Position numbers and translations under genes: made by a program. A stretch of 64,000 bases of DNA from contig NZ_CP092123.1 of the NCBI RefSeq assembly GCF_022343685.1, positions 1,178,001 through 1,242,000 of the forward strand, given 5' to 3'. Positions 45,996-56,228 of the stretch are shown piece after piece; the stretch's first letter is position 1, and each line of letters begins with the position of its first letter. Source of the stretch: Marinobacterium sediminicola (lineage in GTDB: Bacteria > Pseudomonadota > Gammaproteobacteria > Pseudomonadales > Balneatricaceae). Under the pieces are notes generated by a model. It did no database searches. It was given only the letters and a program-made list of their open reading frames with translations, and had not been told where the DNA came from.

Positions 45996-47020
45996 AGCAG
46001 GTGGCTCGCCAGTTCGTTCAGTGGGGGCAAGGAGTCTTCAGTAAACAGCAGCAGCAGGTCGCAGCTCAGCGCCAGACCCTCAATGCGGTAACTGATTTCG
46101 ATGCTCAGGATGCGATCAGGCTGGTTGCTGTCCATCAGGCTGTCACGCCGCGGAAGCGTGTCGAGCATTTTGGGTGAACTCTGACTGAAATTGAGGTCGA
46201 GCTGTTGGCCGAATCCGTTCAGGAATGCGCCGATCAGCAGCGTCGCGATCTCCATGGTCAGCTCGCGCTCAACCTGTTCAGTCACTTCGCCCTGGTGATT
46301 CAGCAGCTGCGCCAACTGTTCGGCTTGAGTGCCATTGAGGATCAGTAGCGCCTCGCCGGAAATGCCGGGGGCGATGAAGCCCTGGCAAACGGTTGTAAAG
46401 GCAGACTGGCTGATGGATTGCTGCATGGCCATTTCAAGTTCGCCAGACTCGACCAGCTTGACACTGGGGATCGGAAGCTCAATGAACGTATTCATCAGCT
46501 GGGCCAGCAGCGCAGCGGCCTGTCCCATGGCGACGTTGGCCAGTTCCTGGTAATGCCCGCTCAGCGCCTGTGCCTGTTCTATGGGTGATGACGGGGCTGT
46601 GTTCAGGCGTCCAGAGACACCGGGAGACAGGTTCTGAACAGGTCTGATCTCTTCAAGCAGACCAAAGGCGTGCAGGGAACGGCTCAGGTGCTCGATATCG
46701 ATTGGCTTGCGGATAAAGTCGAGAGCACCCAGTTGGCGGACGCGTTCATGGGCTTCCGGCTGGATATCCCCGGACACGACAATGGTGAGAACCGGCAGGT
46801 CCTGTTCACGAATGCGCTCCAGAACTTCATAGCCGTCCATCAATGGCATATTCAGGTCGAGGAACAGGAGTTCACCCTTGCCTGCACGGATCGCTTCCAA
46901 AGCTTCCAGGCCGTGGTTCGCGTGAGTGATGCTGAGGTTCCACGGCGCCAGGGCACGCTCCATATGTTTGCGTGCCAGTGGCGAGTCATCACAGATTATG
47001 ACCGGAAGAGAGTTGCCCAC
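45992..47020 (-). CDS. Response regulator receiver fused to CheC-like domain
   Basis: The 342-residue protein starts with a complete receiver: Asp11/Asp12, phospho-acceptor Asp55 in FLDLNMP, Ser83 and Lys105. A linker leads to a CheC/CheX-like half (about 150-342). The first phosphatase motif is intact (ELAN, Glu159/Asn162), while the second reads EIAT and lacks the Asn. It may be an auto-dephosphorylating regulator controlling the diguanylate cyclase encoded downstream with a four-base overlap. No histidine kinase is nearby. Confidence 0.85.
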   Translation of the reverse strand: MGNSLPVIICDDSPLARKHMERALAPWNLSITHANHGLEALEAIRAGKGELLFLDLNMPLMDGYEVLERIREQDLPVLTIVVSGDIQPEAHERVRQLGALDFIRKPIDIEHLSRSLHAFGLLEEIRPVQNLSPGVSGRLNTAPSSPIEQAQALSGHYQELANVAMGQAAALLAQLMNTFIELPIPSVKLVESGELEMAMQQSISQSAFTTVCQGFIAPGISGEALLILNGTQAEQLAQLLNHQGEVTEQVERELTMEIATLLIGAFLNGFGQQLDLNFSQSSPKMLDTLPRRDSLMDSNQPDRILSIEISYRIEGLALSCDLLLLFTEDSLPPLNELASHLL

Positions 47021-47101
47021 CTTGGCTCCTGATACTCATGAATGTCTTAATTTTTCAGAGTATGCAAAAGAAACAAGCGTTACAACAATCCTAAAGTCTA
47101 C

Positions 47102-47806
47102 TTATCCAGTAACCCTGACTCGCTTGCTTCCGGTCAATTCAACAGGTTTCTGTTCCTTTTTCCGGCGCTGCTCAATACGGCCATCGATCACATTCTTCAG
47201 TGCGATCATCAGGCCGAGGCCGACGAATGCGCCCGGCGGCAGGATTGCGAACAGAAAGCCCGGGTAGTCTGCGAAGAGGGTCAGCTCCCAGTTGCGCGCG
47301 GCTTCCCCGAACAGCAGGTGCATATTGCTAAACAGCATGCCGGTACCCAGGACTTCGCGCAGGCCGCCCAGCAGGACCAGAACGACGCTGAAACCGACAC
47401 CCATCATCAGGCCGTCGAGCACTGAAGCCCGCACCGGATTTTTGACTGCAAAGGCATCAGCACGTCCCATGATGGCGCAGTTGGTCACGATCAGCGGAAT
47501 GAAAATGCCGAGGATCAGGTAAAGCTCGTAGGTCAACGCCTGCATCACCAGTTCAATAGCCGTCACGAAGGAGGCGATAATCATGACGAAAATCGGCAGG
47601 CGGACGGTTTCAGGGACCAGCTTACGAAACAGGGATACGGTCAGGTTGGAGCTGACCAGTACCAGGGTGCTGGCGATCCCCAGACCGAGGGCGTTAACGA
47701 CGGATGCCGTTACGGCCAGCAGGGGGCAGAGACCGAGCAGCTGAACCAGTGCCGGGTTGTTGTACCAGAGGCCATCCAGCGTGATCTTGCGATAATCGAC
47801 GCTCAT
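47102..47806 (-). CDS. rsxE: Rsx/Rnf electron transport complex subunit E
   Basis: This 234-residue polytopic protein has the RnfE hallmarks [17 protein letters not shown] and [12 protein letters not shown], a paired cysteine site also seen in RsxA. It is the last gene of rsxABCDGE and overlaps rsxG by four bases. The complex couples NADH/ferredoxin electron flow to ion movement and, in E. coli, reduces SoxR. Confidence 0.95.
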   Translation of the reverse strand: MSVDYRKITLDGLWYNNPALVQLLGLCPLLAVTASVVNALGLGIASTLVLVSSNLTVSLFRKLVPETVRLPIFVMIIASFVTAIELVMQALTYELYLILGIFIPLIVTNCAIMGRADAFAVKNPVRASVLDGLMMGVGFSVVLVLLGGLREVLGTGMLFSNMHLLFGEAARNWELTLFADYPGFLFAILPPGAFVGLGLMIALKNVIDGRIEQRRKKEQKPVELTGSKRVRVTG

Positions 47807-48459
47807 TGTGTTACTCCTGCAGCGGTGGGCTGCGCTTGCGCCGTCACCGGCGTCAGCAGATATTCTCGATGTGCGCGGAAAAATTCGATGGCGCGCGCCG
47901 TGGCGCCCACGATGGCACGCGGGGTGATGGTAGCGCCGGTAAACTGATCGAAGCGACCGCCGTCCTTCTTCACTGCCCAGCTGTCATCACCGCTCATGGC
48001 CATTTCCTGATCATCAAACGACAGAATCCAGTCAGACTTGCTCAGCTCGATCTTGTCACCGAGCCCCGGTGTTTCCTTGTGGCTCAGGACGCGAACACCC
48101 GCCAGCGAACTGTCGGCATTGATGCCGACAAGCATTTCGATATCACCGCTGTAACCTTCAGGGGCGATGACGGGCATGAGGACGCTGACAACCTTGCCGT
48201 CCTGAATCGCCTGATAGACCTCGATCGGTTCGTCCTGACCCAACTCCGGTGCCTTCATGGTCAGCTTATGCTCGACCAGATCAGGGTCCAGAGACTTGGG
48301 TACGATCTCGAACAAGGCGCGGGCCTGAAATTCAGCCTTGTTGTGGGAAATCTTTTCCTTCGTGGCCAGCTGGGTGAATGCGATGACGGCCGAAGTTACG
48401 ATTGCGAACAGGCCGATTGCGATCGCATTATTGCGGATTGAGTTGAGGATCTCGTTCAT
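47803..48459 (-). CDS. rsxG: Rsx/Rnf electron transport complex subunit G
   Basis: The 218-residue subunit has an N-terminal membrane helix (about 12-30) and a periplasmic FMN-binding domain. [12 protein letters not shown] contains the threonine that covalently carries FMN, and [12 protein letters not shown] is also conserved. It overlaps rsxD and rsxE by four bases each. Confidence 0.94.
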   Translation of the reverse strand: MNEILNSIRNNAIAIGLFAIVTSAVIAFTQLATKEKISHNKAEFQARALFEIVPKSLDPDLVEHKLTMKAPELGQDEPIEVYQAIQDGKVVSVLMPVIAPEGYSGDIEMLVGINADSSLAGVRVLSHKETPGLGDKIELSKSDWILSFDDQEMAMSGDDSWAVKKDGGRFDQFTGATITPRAIVGATARAIEFFRAHREYLLTPVTAQAQPTAAGVTQ

Positions 48460-49511
48460 GCCTTGCCTCCTCGTCCCTTGTTGGCGCGGGAGTGCCCGTA
48501 GCTGCGGGGTTGCGAATAGAGATCAATAAATGGCGCTGCCAGGTTCAGCAGCAGAACGGCGAAAGCGACACCATCCGGGTAGTTGCCCCAGGTGCGAATG
48601 ATGAAAATCAGTACGCCGATGCTGGCACCGAAAATGATGCGGCCTCGGTTGCTGGTCGCGCTGGAAACCGGGTCGGTAATGATAAAGAAGGCCGCCAGCA
48701 TGGTGGCACCGGTGCTCAGGTGGAAGAACGGATCCGCATAGCTGTCGGGATCAAAGCCGTAGAACAGCGTGGCGCATACTGCCAGTGCCAGCAGCATTGA
48801 AATCGGCGCGTGCCAGGTAATGATCTTGCGATACAGCAGGAAGATTCCCCCCATGAACCAGGCGGCACTCACGGCATGCCAGGCGCCGATGCCCTGAGAC
48901 AGCACCAGCGACTGACGCCAGGTCTCCTCGGTGGTCAGACCGCCTCGATGACGCAGTTCGTCCAGAGGCGTCGCACCCGTGAAGCTGTCATACCAGATAT
49001 GTTCGACCGAACCGAAAATGGCGCCCAGGGTGTCCATGAATGACGCCACCGGCCATCCCTCGCCATTGAGTACGAACGGCGATGTCCACCGAGTCATTTC
49101 AACCGGAAATGAAATCAGCAGCAGGGCATAGGCGACCATTGCCGGGTTGAACGGGTTCTGGCCAAGGCCGCCGTAGAGGTGCTTGGCGATGACGATTGCA
49201 ACGAAGACTCCAACGGCAGTCACCCACCAGGGCGCAAAGGGAGGGATGGCAACAGCCAGCAGCAGGGCGGTTACAATCGCACTGCCATCGCTGAGGTAAA
49301 ACCCAAGTGGACGGCGGCGCAGTTTCAGAATGGCGGCTTCAAAAGCCACGGCCAGCAAGGCAGCCCAGACGATCTGGATCAGCGTGCCCCAGCCGAAAAA
49401 GACGGTCAGGGCCGTGATGCCGGGCAAAGTGGCCAGCAACACCAGCCGCATGACATTGGCGGTGCTGTTGGCCTTGTAGACATGAGGTGAACTCATCCGG
49501 ATCAGAGACAT
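48456..49511 (-). CDS. rsxD: Rsx/Rnf electron transport complex subunit D
   Basis: The 351-residue membrane subunit begins MSLIRMSSPHVYKANSTANVM and carries the FMN-attachment segment SFTGATPL. GQNPFNPAMVAYALLLISFP and FFIITDPVSSATS are typical family motifs. It overlaps rsxG and follows rsxC after 45 bases. Confidence 0.94.
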   Translation of the reverse strand: MSLIRMSSPHVYKANSTANVMRLVLLATLPGITALTVFFGWGTLIQIVWAALLAVAFEAAILKLRRRPLGFYLSDGSAIVTALLLAVAIPPFAPWWVTAVGVFVAIVIAKHLYGGLGQNPFNPAMVAYALLLISFPVEMTRWTSPFVLNGEGWPVASFMDTLGAIFGSVEHIWYDSFTGATPLDELRHRGGLTTEETWRQSLVLSQGIGAWHAVSAAWFMGGIFLLYRKIITWHAPISMLLALAVCATLFYGFDPDSYADPFFHLSTGATMLAAFFIITDPVSSATSNRGRIIFGASIGVLIFIIRTWGNYPDGVAFAVLLLNLAAPFIDLYSQPRSYGHSRANKGRGGKA

Positions 49512-49556
49512 GTCGGTTCGATCCCGTTATCGATAAAAAGTGCGGTCAGCATGGCG

Positions 49557-51875
49557 TCAGGCCGGCTCATGCTGCTGCAAGGTTTTGTTCAGCTGCTCGG
49601 CCTTGTCACGGGCCGTCACCAGCTCTGCTTCCAAAGAGGCACGCTCCTGCTCTTCCTCGGTCTTGGCCAGGGCCCGCTCCAGCTTGGTCACGGCTGCACG
49701 AGCCATGGCAGCATCAATCTTGAGCTGCTTCAGATCGACCCCCTGGGCTGCAGCGGCATCGATCTGAGCCTGTTCTGCCGCCTTGAAGGCCTGATCGGCT
49801 TCAGCATGACGCTGGCGCAGCTCTTCCAGTGCCTGTTCGGCCTGGCTGCGCTCATCACCTTCAAGACCTTCCAGTGCGGCCTCAGCTTTCTTGAGCTTGG
49901 TACGCATGATCGACACCTGCTGTTTCAGTGCCTTCATGTCGACAGGAGCGGCAGGTGTCGCTTCCGTTGAGGAGCTTGCAGCATTTTCGGCGTCCTTGAA
50001 GGCCTTGTCGGCCTCTTCGGCTTTCTGCTCCAGGGTAGACAGGGTTGCCCGCAGTTTGTCGAGCCCATCCAAACCCTTGTCTTCAGCGTTTTTAAGCGCG
50101 TCTCGTGCCTTCTTCAGCTTGGTGCGTGCTACGGCGGCAGCCGTTTTCAACTGCTTGATATCGGCGCCTGCCGCAGGTGCTGTGGGGGCCGATGGCTTGT
50201 CCGCGCTATCCAGCGCTTTTTGAGCCTGATCAGCGCTGGTCTGCGCCGCCTGGACAGCCGCTTCCAGTGCAGAAATGTCTCCTTCACCACTCTCGCGGGC
50301 TGCATCAAGTGCCTTCTGGGCTTTTTTCAGTTTGGTTCGCGCCACGGCTGCTGCGGTTTTCAAGGCGCTAATGTCCTGGGCCGGTTCAGCCGTTGCGGCA
50401 GCGTTTTCATTGTTCTTGCGTGCCTGCTGAGCCCGTGCGGCTTCTTCGGCACGGGCCTTGCGACGTGCTTCCTTCTCGGCCTCTTCTCGTTCCAGGCGCG
50501 CCTGGCGGGCTTCGAAGCGCTGGCGGGCATGGTCGGCCTTGCGCTGTTCCGCTTCTTCAGTGCGGATTTCGGATTTGGCAAAGCGGTAATACTGAACCAG
50601 CGGAATACTGCTGGGGCACACATAGGCACAGGCACCGCATTCTATGCAATCAAACAGGTTGTGGTGTCGCGCCTTGTCGAATTCGCGCCCCTTGGAAAAC
50701 CAGTAAAGCTGCTGTGGTAGCAGTTCAGCCGGGCACACCTGTTCACACATGCCACAGCGAATGCATGCCTGCTCCGGTGGAGCGGGTGGCATTTCATCAA
50801 TGGTCGCAGCGATGATGCAGTTGGTGGTCTTGATGACCGGGATCTGATCGTGCTCGACGGTTACGCCCATCATCGGTCCGCCCATCACCAGTCGGTAGAG
50901 TTTGTTCTCGTAGACGTTGGCTGCATCGAGCAGGTCGGCAAACGGGGTGCCGATCAGCGCTTCCAGGTTCTGCGGCTGAGCAACGGCATCACCGGTCACG
51001 GTCACGACACGTGAGATCAGTGGCTCACCGTGGTGTACGGCACGATAAATGGCGGTTGTGGTGCCGATGTTCTGGCATACGATGCCGATGTCGGCGGGAA
51101 TGCGACCGCTGGGGACTTCTATGTCCGTCAGCAGCTTGATCAGCTGGCGTTCGCCGCCGGACGGGTATTTGGTCGGCACCACGCGGATATCGATATTCAG
51201 CTCGCAGCCCTTAAGCACCTGTTCCAGTGTATGAATCGCATGGGACTTGTTATCCTCGATGCCGATCATGATATGGCTGGGCTTGAGCAGGTGGCTGATG
51301 ATCCGAATACCGCCAAGAATTTCGTGAGCGCGCTCGCGCATCAACATATCGTCGGCGGTAATGTAGGGCTCACACTCGGCCGCGTTGATGATCAGCGTGT
51401 TGACGATGTGATCGTCGCCTAGGTGAAGCTTGACGTCGGTCGGAAAGCCGGCGCCGCCCATGCCGGCGATACCGCAACGGCGGATATGCTCGATGAGGGT
51501 GCCGGGTTCGAGTTTGGTGTAGTCCTCGATGCTCTGATGCTCGATCCACTCGTCCTGGCCGTCACTCTCGATGACGATGCAATCCGATTCAAGTCCGGAG
51601 GCATGGGGCACCGGGTGCGGGCCGATGGAGCGGATAATGCCTGATGTTGGTGCGTGCAGGGACGCACTGATGCGGCCGACCGGCTCGGCAATCATCTGGC
51701 CCTTGAGTACACGATCGCCGATGTTCACCAGCGGACTGGCGGCCATGCCGATGTGCTGCTGCAATGGCAAATAGAGCAGCTTGGGCAATGGTGCCTTGCG
51801 AATCGGCGTGCGTGTGGATTGCTTCTTGTTTTCAGGCGGATGAATGCCGCCGTGGAATGCGAATACCTTGCCCAT
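49557..51875 (-). CDS. rsxC: Rsx/Rnf electron transport complex subunit C
   Basis: The 772-residue NADH-oxidising subunit has the GGIHPPENK start, the nucleotide/FMN region GIAGMGGAGFPTDVKL, and two 4Fe-4S sites (CIRCGMCEQVCP and CIECGACAYVCP, about residues 375-425). A charged coiled coil (about 440-495) and a four-unit repeat tail (501-772) follow. Such a tail is known for gammaproteobacterial RsxC, but its unit number varies. It overlaps the rsxB stop by one base. Confidence 0.95.
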   Translation of the reverse strand: MGKVFAFHGGIHPPENKKQSTRTPIRKAPLPKLLYLPLQQHIGMAASPLVNIGDRVLKGQMIAEPVGRISASLHAPTSGIIRSIGPHPVPHASGLESDCIVIESDGQDEWIEHQSIEDYTKLEPGTLIEHIRRCGIAGMGGAGFPTDVKLHLGDDHIVNTLIINAAECEPYITADDMLMRERAHEILGGIRIISHLLKPSHIMIGIEDNKSHAIHTLEQVLKGCELNIDIRVVPTKYPSGGERQLIKLLTDIEVPSGRIPADIGIVCQNIGTTTAIYRAVHHGEPLISRVVTVTGDAVAQPQNLEALIGTPFADLLDAANVYENKLYRLVMGGPMMGVTVEHDQIPVIKTTNCIIAATIDEMPPAPPEQACIRCGMCEQVCPAELLPQQLYWFSKGREFDKARHHNLFDCIECGACAYVCPSSIPLVQYYRFAKSEIRTEEAEQRKADHARQRFEARQARLEREEAEKEARRKARAEEAARAQQARKNNENAAATAEPAQDISALKTAAAVARTKLKKAQKALDAARESGEGDISALEAAVQAAQTSADQAQKALDSADKPSAPTAPAAGADIKQLKTAAAVARTKLKKARDALKNAEDKGLDGLDKLRATLSTLEQKAEEADKAFKDAENAASSSTEATPAAPVDMKALKQQVSIMRTKLKKAEAALEGLEGDERSQAEQALEELRQRHAEADQAFKAAEQAQIDAAAAQGVDLKQLKIDAAMARAAVTKLERALAKTEEEQERASLEAELVTARDKAEQLNKTLQQHEPA
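49560..50375 (-). repeat. Four-unit coiled-coil repeat encoding the RsxC tail
   Basis: Four tandem units of 71, 74, 68 and 59 residues each start with a version of D-x-x-x-LKTAAAVARTKLKKA and end in an Ala/Glu-rich helix with Pro/Ala/Ser spacers. The first two units share nearly identical first 20 residues, so recent duplication or gene conversion is plausible. Confidence 0.85.
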
Positions 51876-52474
51876 CAGTGAGCCTCCTGCTGCTGCAACT
51901 CGCCACGACCACGATCAGTGGCGATCAGGTTGCGCGATTCGGCCGGAGCCGGCCACTTCCAGTTGGCGATGGTGGTTTCCACCGGAATCATATCGATACA
52001 GTCCACGGGGCAGGGTTCTACACAGAGGTCACAGCCGGTGCACTCACTGGAGATGACCGTATGCATCTGCTTGGCTGCGCCCAGAATGGCGTCAACCGGG
52101 CAGGCCTGGATGCACTTGGTGCAGCCAATGCACTCGTCTTCACGGATGAAGGCAACGGTTTTGGCCTGTTCCTCGCCATGCTCGGCATCGAGCGGAATCG
52201 CTTCGACATCCAGCAGATCGGCAAGGGCTTCAATGGTGCTCTGGCCGCCGGGCGGGCATTTGTTGATGGCGTCACCGTTGGAGATTGCTTCCGCATACGG
52301 GCGGCAGCCCGGGTAGCCGCACTGACCGCACTGGGTCTGGGGCAGCAGGGCATCAATCTGGTCAACGATCGGGTTGCCTTCAACCCGGAAGCGAATCGAG
52401 GCGTAGCCCAGGATGATGCCGAACACCACCGCCAGGCCAAACAGGATCAGAATTGCAGTAATAACAGTGGTCAT
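51875..52474 (-). CDS. rsxB: Rsx/Rnf electron transport complex subunit B
   Basis: The 199-residue subunit has an N-terminal helix, the 4Fe-4S cluster motif [16 protein letters not shown], and two ferredoxin clusters ([12 protein letters not shown] and [12 protein letters not shown]). It passes electrons within the Rsx complex. It lies 13 bases after rsxA and touches rsxC. Confidence 0.95.
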   Translation of the reverse strand: MTTVITAILILFGLAVVFGIILGYASIRFRVEGNPIVDQIDALLPQTQCGQCGYPGCRPYAEAISNGDAINKCPPGGQSTIEALADLLDVEAIPLDAEHGEEQAKTVAFIREDECIGCTKCIQACPVDAILGAAKQMHTVISSECTGCDLCVEPCPVDCIDMIPVETTIANWKWPAPAESRNLIATDRGRGELQQQEAH

Positions 52475-52487
52475 TGCTCACTCCGCC

Positions 52488-53069
52488 TCAGAACTGCACG
52501 AGGCCGGCAAAGCCCATGAATGCGAGCGACATTAATCCGGCAGTTACCATGCCGATCGCCGCGCCGCGGAAGGGAACGGGTACATCGGCAACCGCCACTC
52601 GCTCTCGAATCGCCGAGAACAGCACCAGTGCCAACGAGAAACCGACAGCCGCACCAAAGCCATAGGCGATCGACTCGATGAAACCGTTCTGCTTCTTGAT
52701 GTTCAGCAGCGCGACACCCAGAACGGCGCAGTTGGTCGTGATCAGGGGCAGGAAAATCCCCAGCAGTTTGTACAGCATGGGGCTGGTCTTGTGTACCACC
52801 ATTTCCGTGAACTGCACCACGACGGCGATTACCAGAATAAAGGCAATCGTCTGCAGGTACTCCAGCCCGAAGGGTTTGAGCAGGGCCGAGTAGACCAGGT
52901 AGCTGCACACCGACGACAGCGTCAGAACGAAGGTGGTGGCCAGCGACATGCCCATCGCTGTTTCCAGCTTGTTGGACACACCCATGAAGGGACAGAGCCC
53001 CAGAAACTGTACCAGGACGAAATTGTTCACCAGTACGGTGCTGATCAGGATGAGCAGAAAATCAGTCAT
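52488..53069 (-). CDS. rsxA: Rsx/Rnf electron transport complex subunit A
   Basis: This 193-residue membrane subunit, the E. coli length, has [38 protein letters not shown] and [18 protein letters not shown] start at the ATG at 53069 (MTDFLLIL, as in homologues); an in-frame ATG at 53081 would add four residues. It is the first gene of rsxABCDGE. Confidence 0.95.
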   Translation of the reverse strand: MTDFLLILISTVLVNNFVLVQFLGLCPFMGVSNKLETAMGMSLATTFVLTLSSVCSYLVYSALLKPFGLEYLQTIAFILVIAVVVQFTEMVVHKTSPMLYKLLGIFLPLITTNCAVLGVALLNIKKQNGFIESIAYGFGAAVGFSLALVLFSAIRERVAVADVPVPFRGAAIGMVTAGLMSLAFMGFAGLVQF

Positions 53070-53199
53070 AGCCCCTGTCATTGCCTCGACCCTTGCAGAA
53101 ATATCACTGCAAGGCGTATTAGATTCTGCTGAATTTTACCGGATTTATAACCTCAGGGTATAGATCAGCCTGTTGATGCCTGGCAACCGCTGAGCCGGA

Positions 53200-53220
53200 A
53201 ACCGGCCCAATGGGCCGGTT
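53200..53220 (-). terminator. Terminator downstream of cysN
   Basis: AACCGGCCC and GGGCCGGTT form a perfect nine-base stem with a three-base loop, 32 bases past the cysN stop. Only TTTCC follows on the minus strand, so the T-run is weak. Confidence 0.6.
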
Positions 53221-53251
53221 ATGCGTTTTCCGTTGATCAGTCGTTGACCGA

Positions 53252-54913
53252 TCAGATCAGTCCGGCTTGTTCGATCTGCTGCAGCAGAGCGCTCACCTGT
53301 GCGGCTGGAGTCAGGTCCTGAAGTCCATCCAGTTCCAGTACCAGATCAGCAGCAGGCTGGTCCTGATCGGTCAGCAGCAACAGGCCTGCGGCCTTCAGTG
53401 CCTCCGCCTGAGCGTCATTCTGGCCGGTCAGTGCCAGTGGCAGGCGTCCGCGATTGAACAACTGCTGCTCCAGCGTGAACATCAGGGTGTTGCGCAGTTC
53501 ATCCTTGCCTCCCTGCAGACGGATCAGCGCAGCGGTCTGACCGCAGCGCTGGGCGCGCAGTTCGGTCGTCACGACTGGCTGGTCCTGCAACTCGATGGCG
53601 GCTTCATCAGTGGTTGCCGCTTCAATCATGCCGGCAGCAACGGTGGCATTGGTCAGGCGGTCAACGATGATGAAGGAACCGGTACCCTTGTGACGACGGT
53701 AATCGTCAGCCACCACCGGACGTTCAAGCGTGATCTCGACCTGAGCGATTTCGTTAAGCCCGAGCGTGGCTGCCGGTGTCTGCTCCAGCGTGTTCACATC
53801 GATACGGTGACGGATGGCGTTGACGCGTCCCGCAGTGCGTGTGCTGGCCAGCTTGATCTCATAGCTGCGACCCGGTACCAGCTCCTGCTCGGACATCCAC
53901 ACCAGATGAGCGCCGAAGCGGGAGGTGACTTCCGGCACCTGATGGCTGTGTACGAGGATATCGCCACGGGAGATATCGATCTCGTCTTCCAGTGTCAGTG
54001 TGACCGACATCGGCGCGAAGGCCTCCTGCAGGTCGCCATCGAAGGTTACGATGGATTTCACCTTGCTGGATTTGCCGGATGGCAGCACAGTGACTTCGTC
54101 ACCCGGACGCACGATACCGGCGCTCAGGGTGCCGCAGTAGCCGCGGAAGTTCAGGTTCGGGCGGTTGACGTACTGCACCGGGAAGCGCAGCTCGTCAAAA
54201 TTGGCGTCGCCTGCAATTTCCACGTTTTCCAGCGTCTGCATCAGGGATTCGCCGGTATACCAGGGCATGTTCTCTGACGGGTTGACCACGTTGTCACCCT
54301 TCAGCGCCGAGATCGGCGTGAAGTGGATGTCTTTCAGGCCCAGACCCTGAGCGAATTTCAGGTAGTCCTGCTTGATCTCTTCAAAGCGCTCCTGGCTGAA
54401 ATCCACCAGGTCCATCTTGTTGATCGCCACCAGCGTGTGCTTGATGCCCAGCAGGGATACGATGAAGCTGTGGCGGCGGGTCTGTACCTGTACGCCGTGA
54501 CGCGCATCAATCAGGATGATCGCCAGGTCGCAGGTTGACGCGCCGGTCGCCATGTTACGGGTGTACTGTTCGTGTCCCGGGGTGTCGGCGATGATGAACT
54601 TGCGCTTGGACGTAGAGAAATAACGGTAGGCTACGTCGATGGTGATGCCCTGTTCGCGTTCTGCCTGCAGGCCGTCCACGAGCAGCGCCAGATCCACTTC
54701 TTCACCCGTGGTGCCGACTTTCTTGCTGTCGTTCTGAATCGCTGCCAGCTGATCTTCATAGATCATCTTGGAATCGTGCAGCAGACGACCGATCAGGGTG
54801 GATTTACCGTCGTCTACGCTGCCGCAGGTCAGGAAGCGCAGCAGCTCCTTGTTCTCGTGCTGGTCCAGATAGGCATCGATGTCGGTGGCGATCAGATCGG
54901 ATTGATGTGACAT
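53252..54913 (-). CDS. cysN: Sulfate adenylyltransferase subunit 1 with degenerate CysC-like tail
   Basis: The first 440 or so residues are a normal CysN GTPase: [25 protein letters not shown] and NKMDLV, then the EF-Tu-like barrels. With CysD it makes APS from sulfate and ATP, driven by GTP. Residues 445-553 are extra compared with E. coli CysN (475 aa). They resemble the start of an APS kinase, with RLQGGKDEL where the P-loop belongs, [10 protein letters not shown], and TGQN for DGDN. The kinase P-loop is broken, so this tail is probably inactive. Confidence 0.93.
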   Translation of the reverse strand: MSHQSDLIATDIDAYLDQHENKELLRFLTCGSVDDGKSTLIGRLLHDSKMIYEDQLAAIQNDSKKVGTTGEEVDLALLVDGLQAEREQGITIDVAYRYFSTSKRKFIIADTPGHEQYTRNMATGASTCDLAIILIDARHGVQVQTRRHSFIVSLLGIKHTLVAINKMDLVDFSQERFEEIKQDYLKFAQGLGLKDIHFTPISALKGDNVVNPSENMPWYTGESLMQTLENVEIAGDANFDELRFPVQYVNRPNLNFRGYCGTLSAGIVRPGDEVTVLPSGKSSKVKSIVTFDGDLQEAFAPMSVTLTLEDEIDISRGDILVHSHQVPEVTSRFGAHLVWMSEQELVPGRSYEIKLASTRTAGRVNAIRHRIDVNTLEQTPAATLGLNEIAQVEITLERPVVADDYRRHKGTGSFIIVDRLTNATVAAGMIEAATTDEAAIELQDQPVVTTELRAQRCGQTAALIRLQGGKDELRNTLMFTLEQQLFNRGRLPLALTGQNDAQAEALKAAGLLLLTDQDQPAADLVLELDGLQDLTPAAQVSALLQQIEQAGLI

Positions 54914-55024
54914 TTTATCTCTTCCCGTGTTCTGTGTGTGGAAGCCTGGCCGGCGCTGCTGTCGAGTTGTTCTGCGTCCTGGCCGGCTGCCACAATGAAT
55001 GCTGTAACCGCTTGTGTACTGAGA

Positions 55025-55942
55025 TCAGAAGTAACCTTCGATCTTCTTCTGCTCCATGGAACCGGCACTGTCATGGTCGATGGCACGGCCCTGTCGTTCC
55101 GATGTAGTGGTCAACAGCATCTCCTGAATGATCTCAGGCAGAGTGTCGGCATCGGATTCCACGGCACCGGTCAGCGGGTAGCAGCCCAGGGTGCGGAAAC
55201 GGATATTCTTCATCATCGGTACTTCACCGTCTGCCAGCGGCAGGCGCTCGTCATCGACCATGATCAGCATGCCGTCACGTTCAACGACCGGGCGTACGGC
55301 AGAGAAGTACAGCGGAACAATCGGAATCTGCTCCAGATGGATGTACTGCCAGATATCCAGTTCGGTCCAGTTGGACAGCGGGAAGACACGGATACTCTCG
55401 CCCTTGTCCACGCGGGTGTTGTAAGTGTTCCACAGTTCAGGGCGCTGGTTCTTCGGGTCCCAGCGGTGGTGCTTGTCACGGAAAGAGAACACGCGCTCCT
55501 TGGCACGGGATTTCTCTTCATCACGACGGGCACCGCCGAAGGCAGCATCGAACTTGTACTTGTTCAGTGCCTGCTTCAGGCCCTGGGTCTTCATGATATC
55601 GGTGTGCTTGGCAGAACCGTGGGAGAAGGGGCCGACGCCCATGTCCACGCCTTCCTGGTTGATATGCACGATCAGATCCATGCCGGCTTCTTCAGCCATT
55701 CGGTCACGGAACTGGATCATCTCCTTGAACTTCCAGGTGGTGTCCACGTGCAGCAGCGGGAAAGGCGGCTTGCCCGGGAAGAATGCCTTGCGTGCAAGGT
55801 GCAGCATCACGGACGAGTCCTTGCCGATGGAGTAGAGCATGACCGGATTGTCGAACTCTGCAGCCACCTCGCGGATGATGTGAATGCTTTCAGCTTCGAG
55901 CTGTTTCAAATGGGTCAGGCGGTGTTCCGGCAACAGATTCAT
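55025..55942 (-). CDS. cysD: Sulfate adenylyltransferase subunit 2
   Basis: The 305-residue PP-loop ATP pyrophosphatase-type subunit has the [16 protein letters not shown] motif, [19 protein letters not shown] and a C-terminal RQGRAIDHD...KKIEGYF tail, as in CysD. It forms ATP sulfurylase with CysN, encoded 111 bases downstream. Confidence 0.95.
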   Translation of the reverse strand: MNLLPEHRLTHLKQLEAESIHIIREVAAEFDNPVMLYSIGKDSSVMLHLARKAFFPGKPPFPLLHVDTTWKFKEMIQFRDRMAEEAGMDLIVHINQEGVDMGVGPFSHGSAKHTDIMKTQGLKQALNKYKFDAAFGGARRDEEKSRAKERVFSFRDKHHRWDPKNQRPELWNTYNTRVDKGESIRVFPLSNWTELDIWQYIHLEQIPIVPLYFSAVRPVVERDGMLIMVDDERLPLADGEVPMMKNIRFRTLGCYPLTGAVESDADTLPEIIQEMLLTTTSERQGRAIDHDSAGSMEQKKIEGYF

Positions 55943-56228
55943 CGTGCGACTCTTACGGTTGGTTGCTTCCTGGAGCTCGTATAAAGAAGGACGGGCTCAT
56001 AACTGAACGGCATTATGCCGAGGAGGTTATAAAATAAAAAAGAATATATATGAATTCTTATAGAGCCAAAAGGCATAAGAGGGCTGCTGTTATTTGCCGC
56101 TTGGGCTGCTGAGGTCTTTAGTTCCATTGGGGAATAACAAAATTATTAATTAGTATTTTACGTTATAAAGCTGCATGGGTAGCATGGCCCCCTGTTTCAA
56201 TGACGCTTAATAACAAGGTTGACCTGAC
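55943..56228. promoter_or_regulatory. Divergent cys promoter region
   Basis: This 286-base AT-rich gap separates cysD (minus) from the sulfite reductase gene (plus). AT-rich tracts near 56030-56065 and 56140-56170 are likely to contain both promoters and CysB sites, but CysB motifs are too loose to place by eye. Confidence 0.4.
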
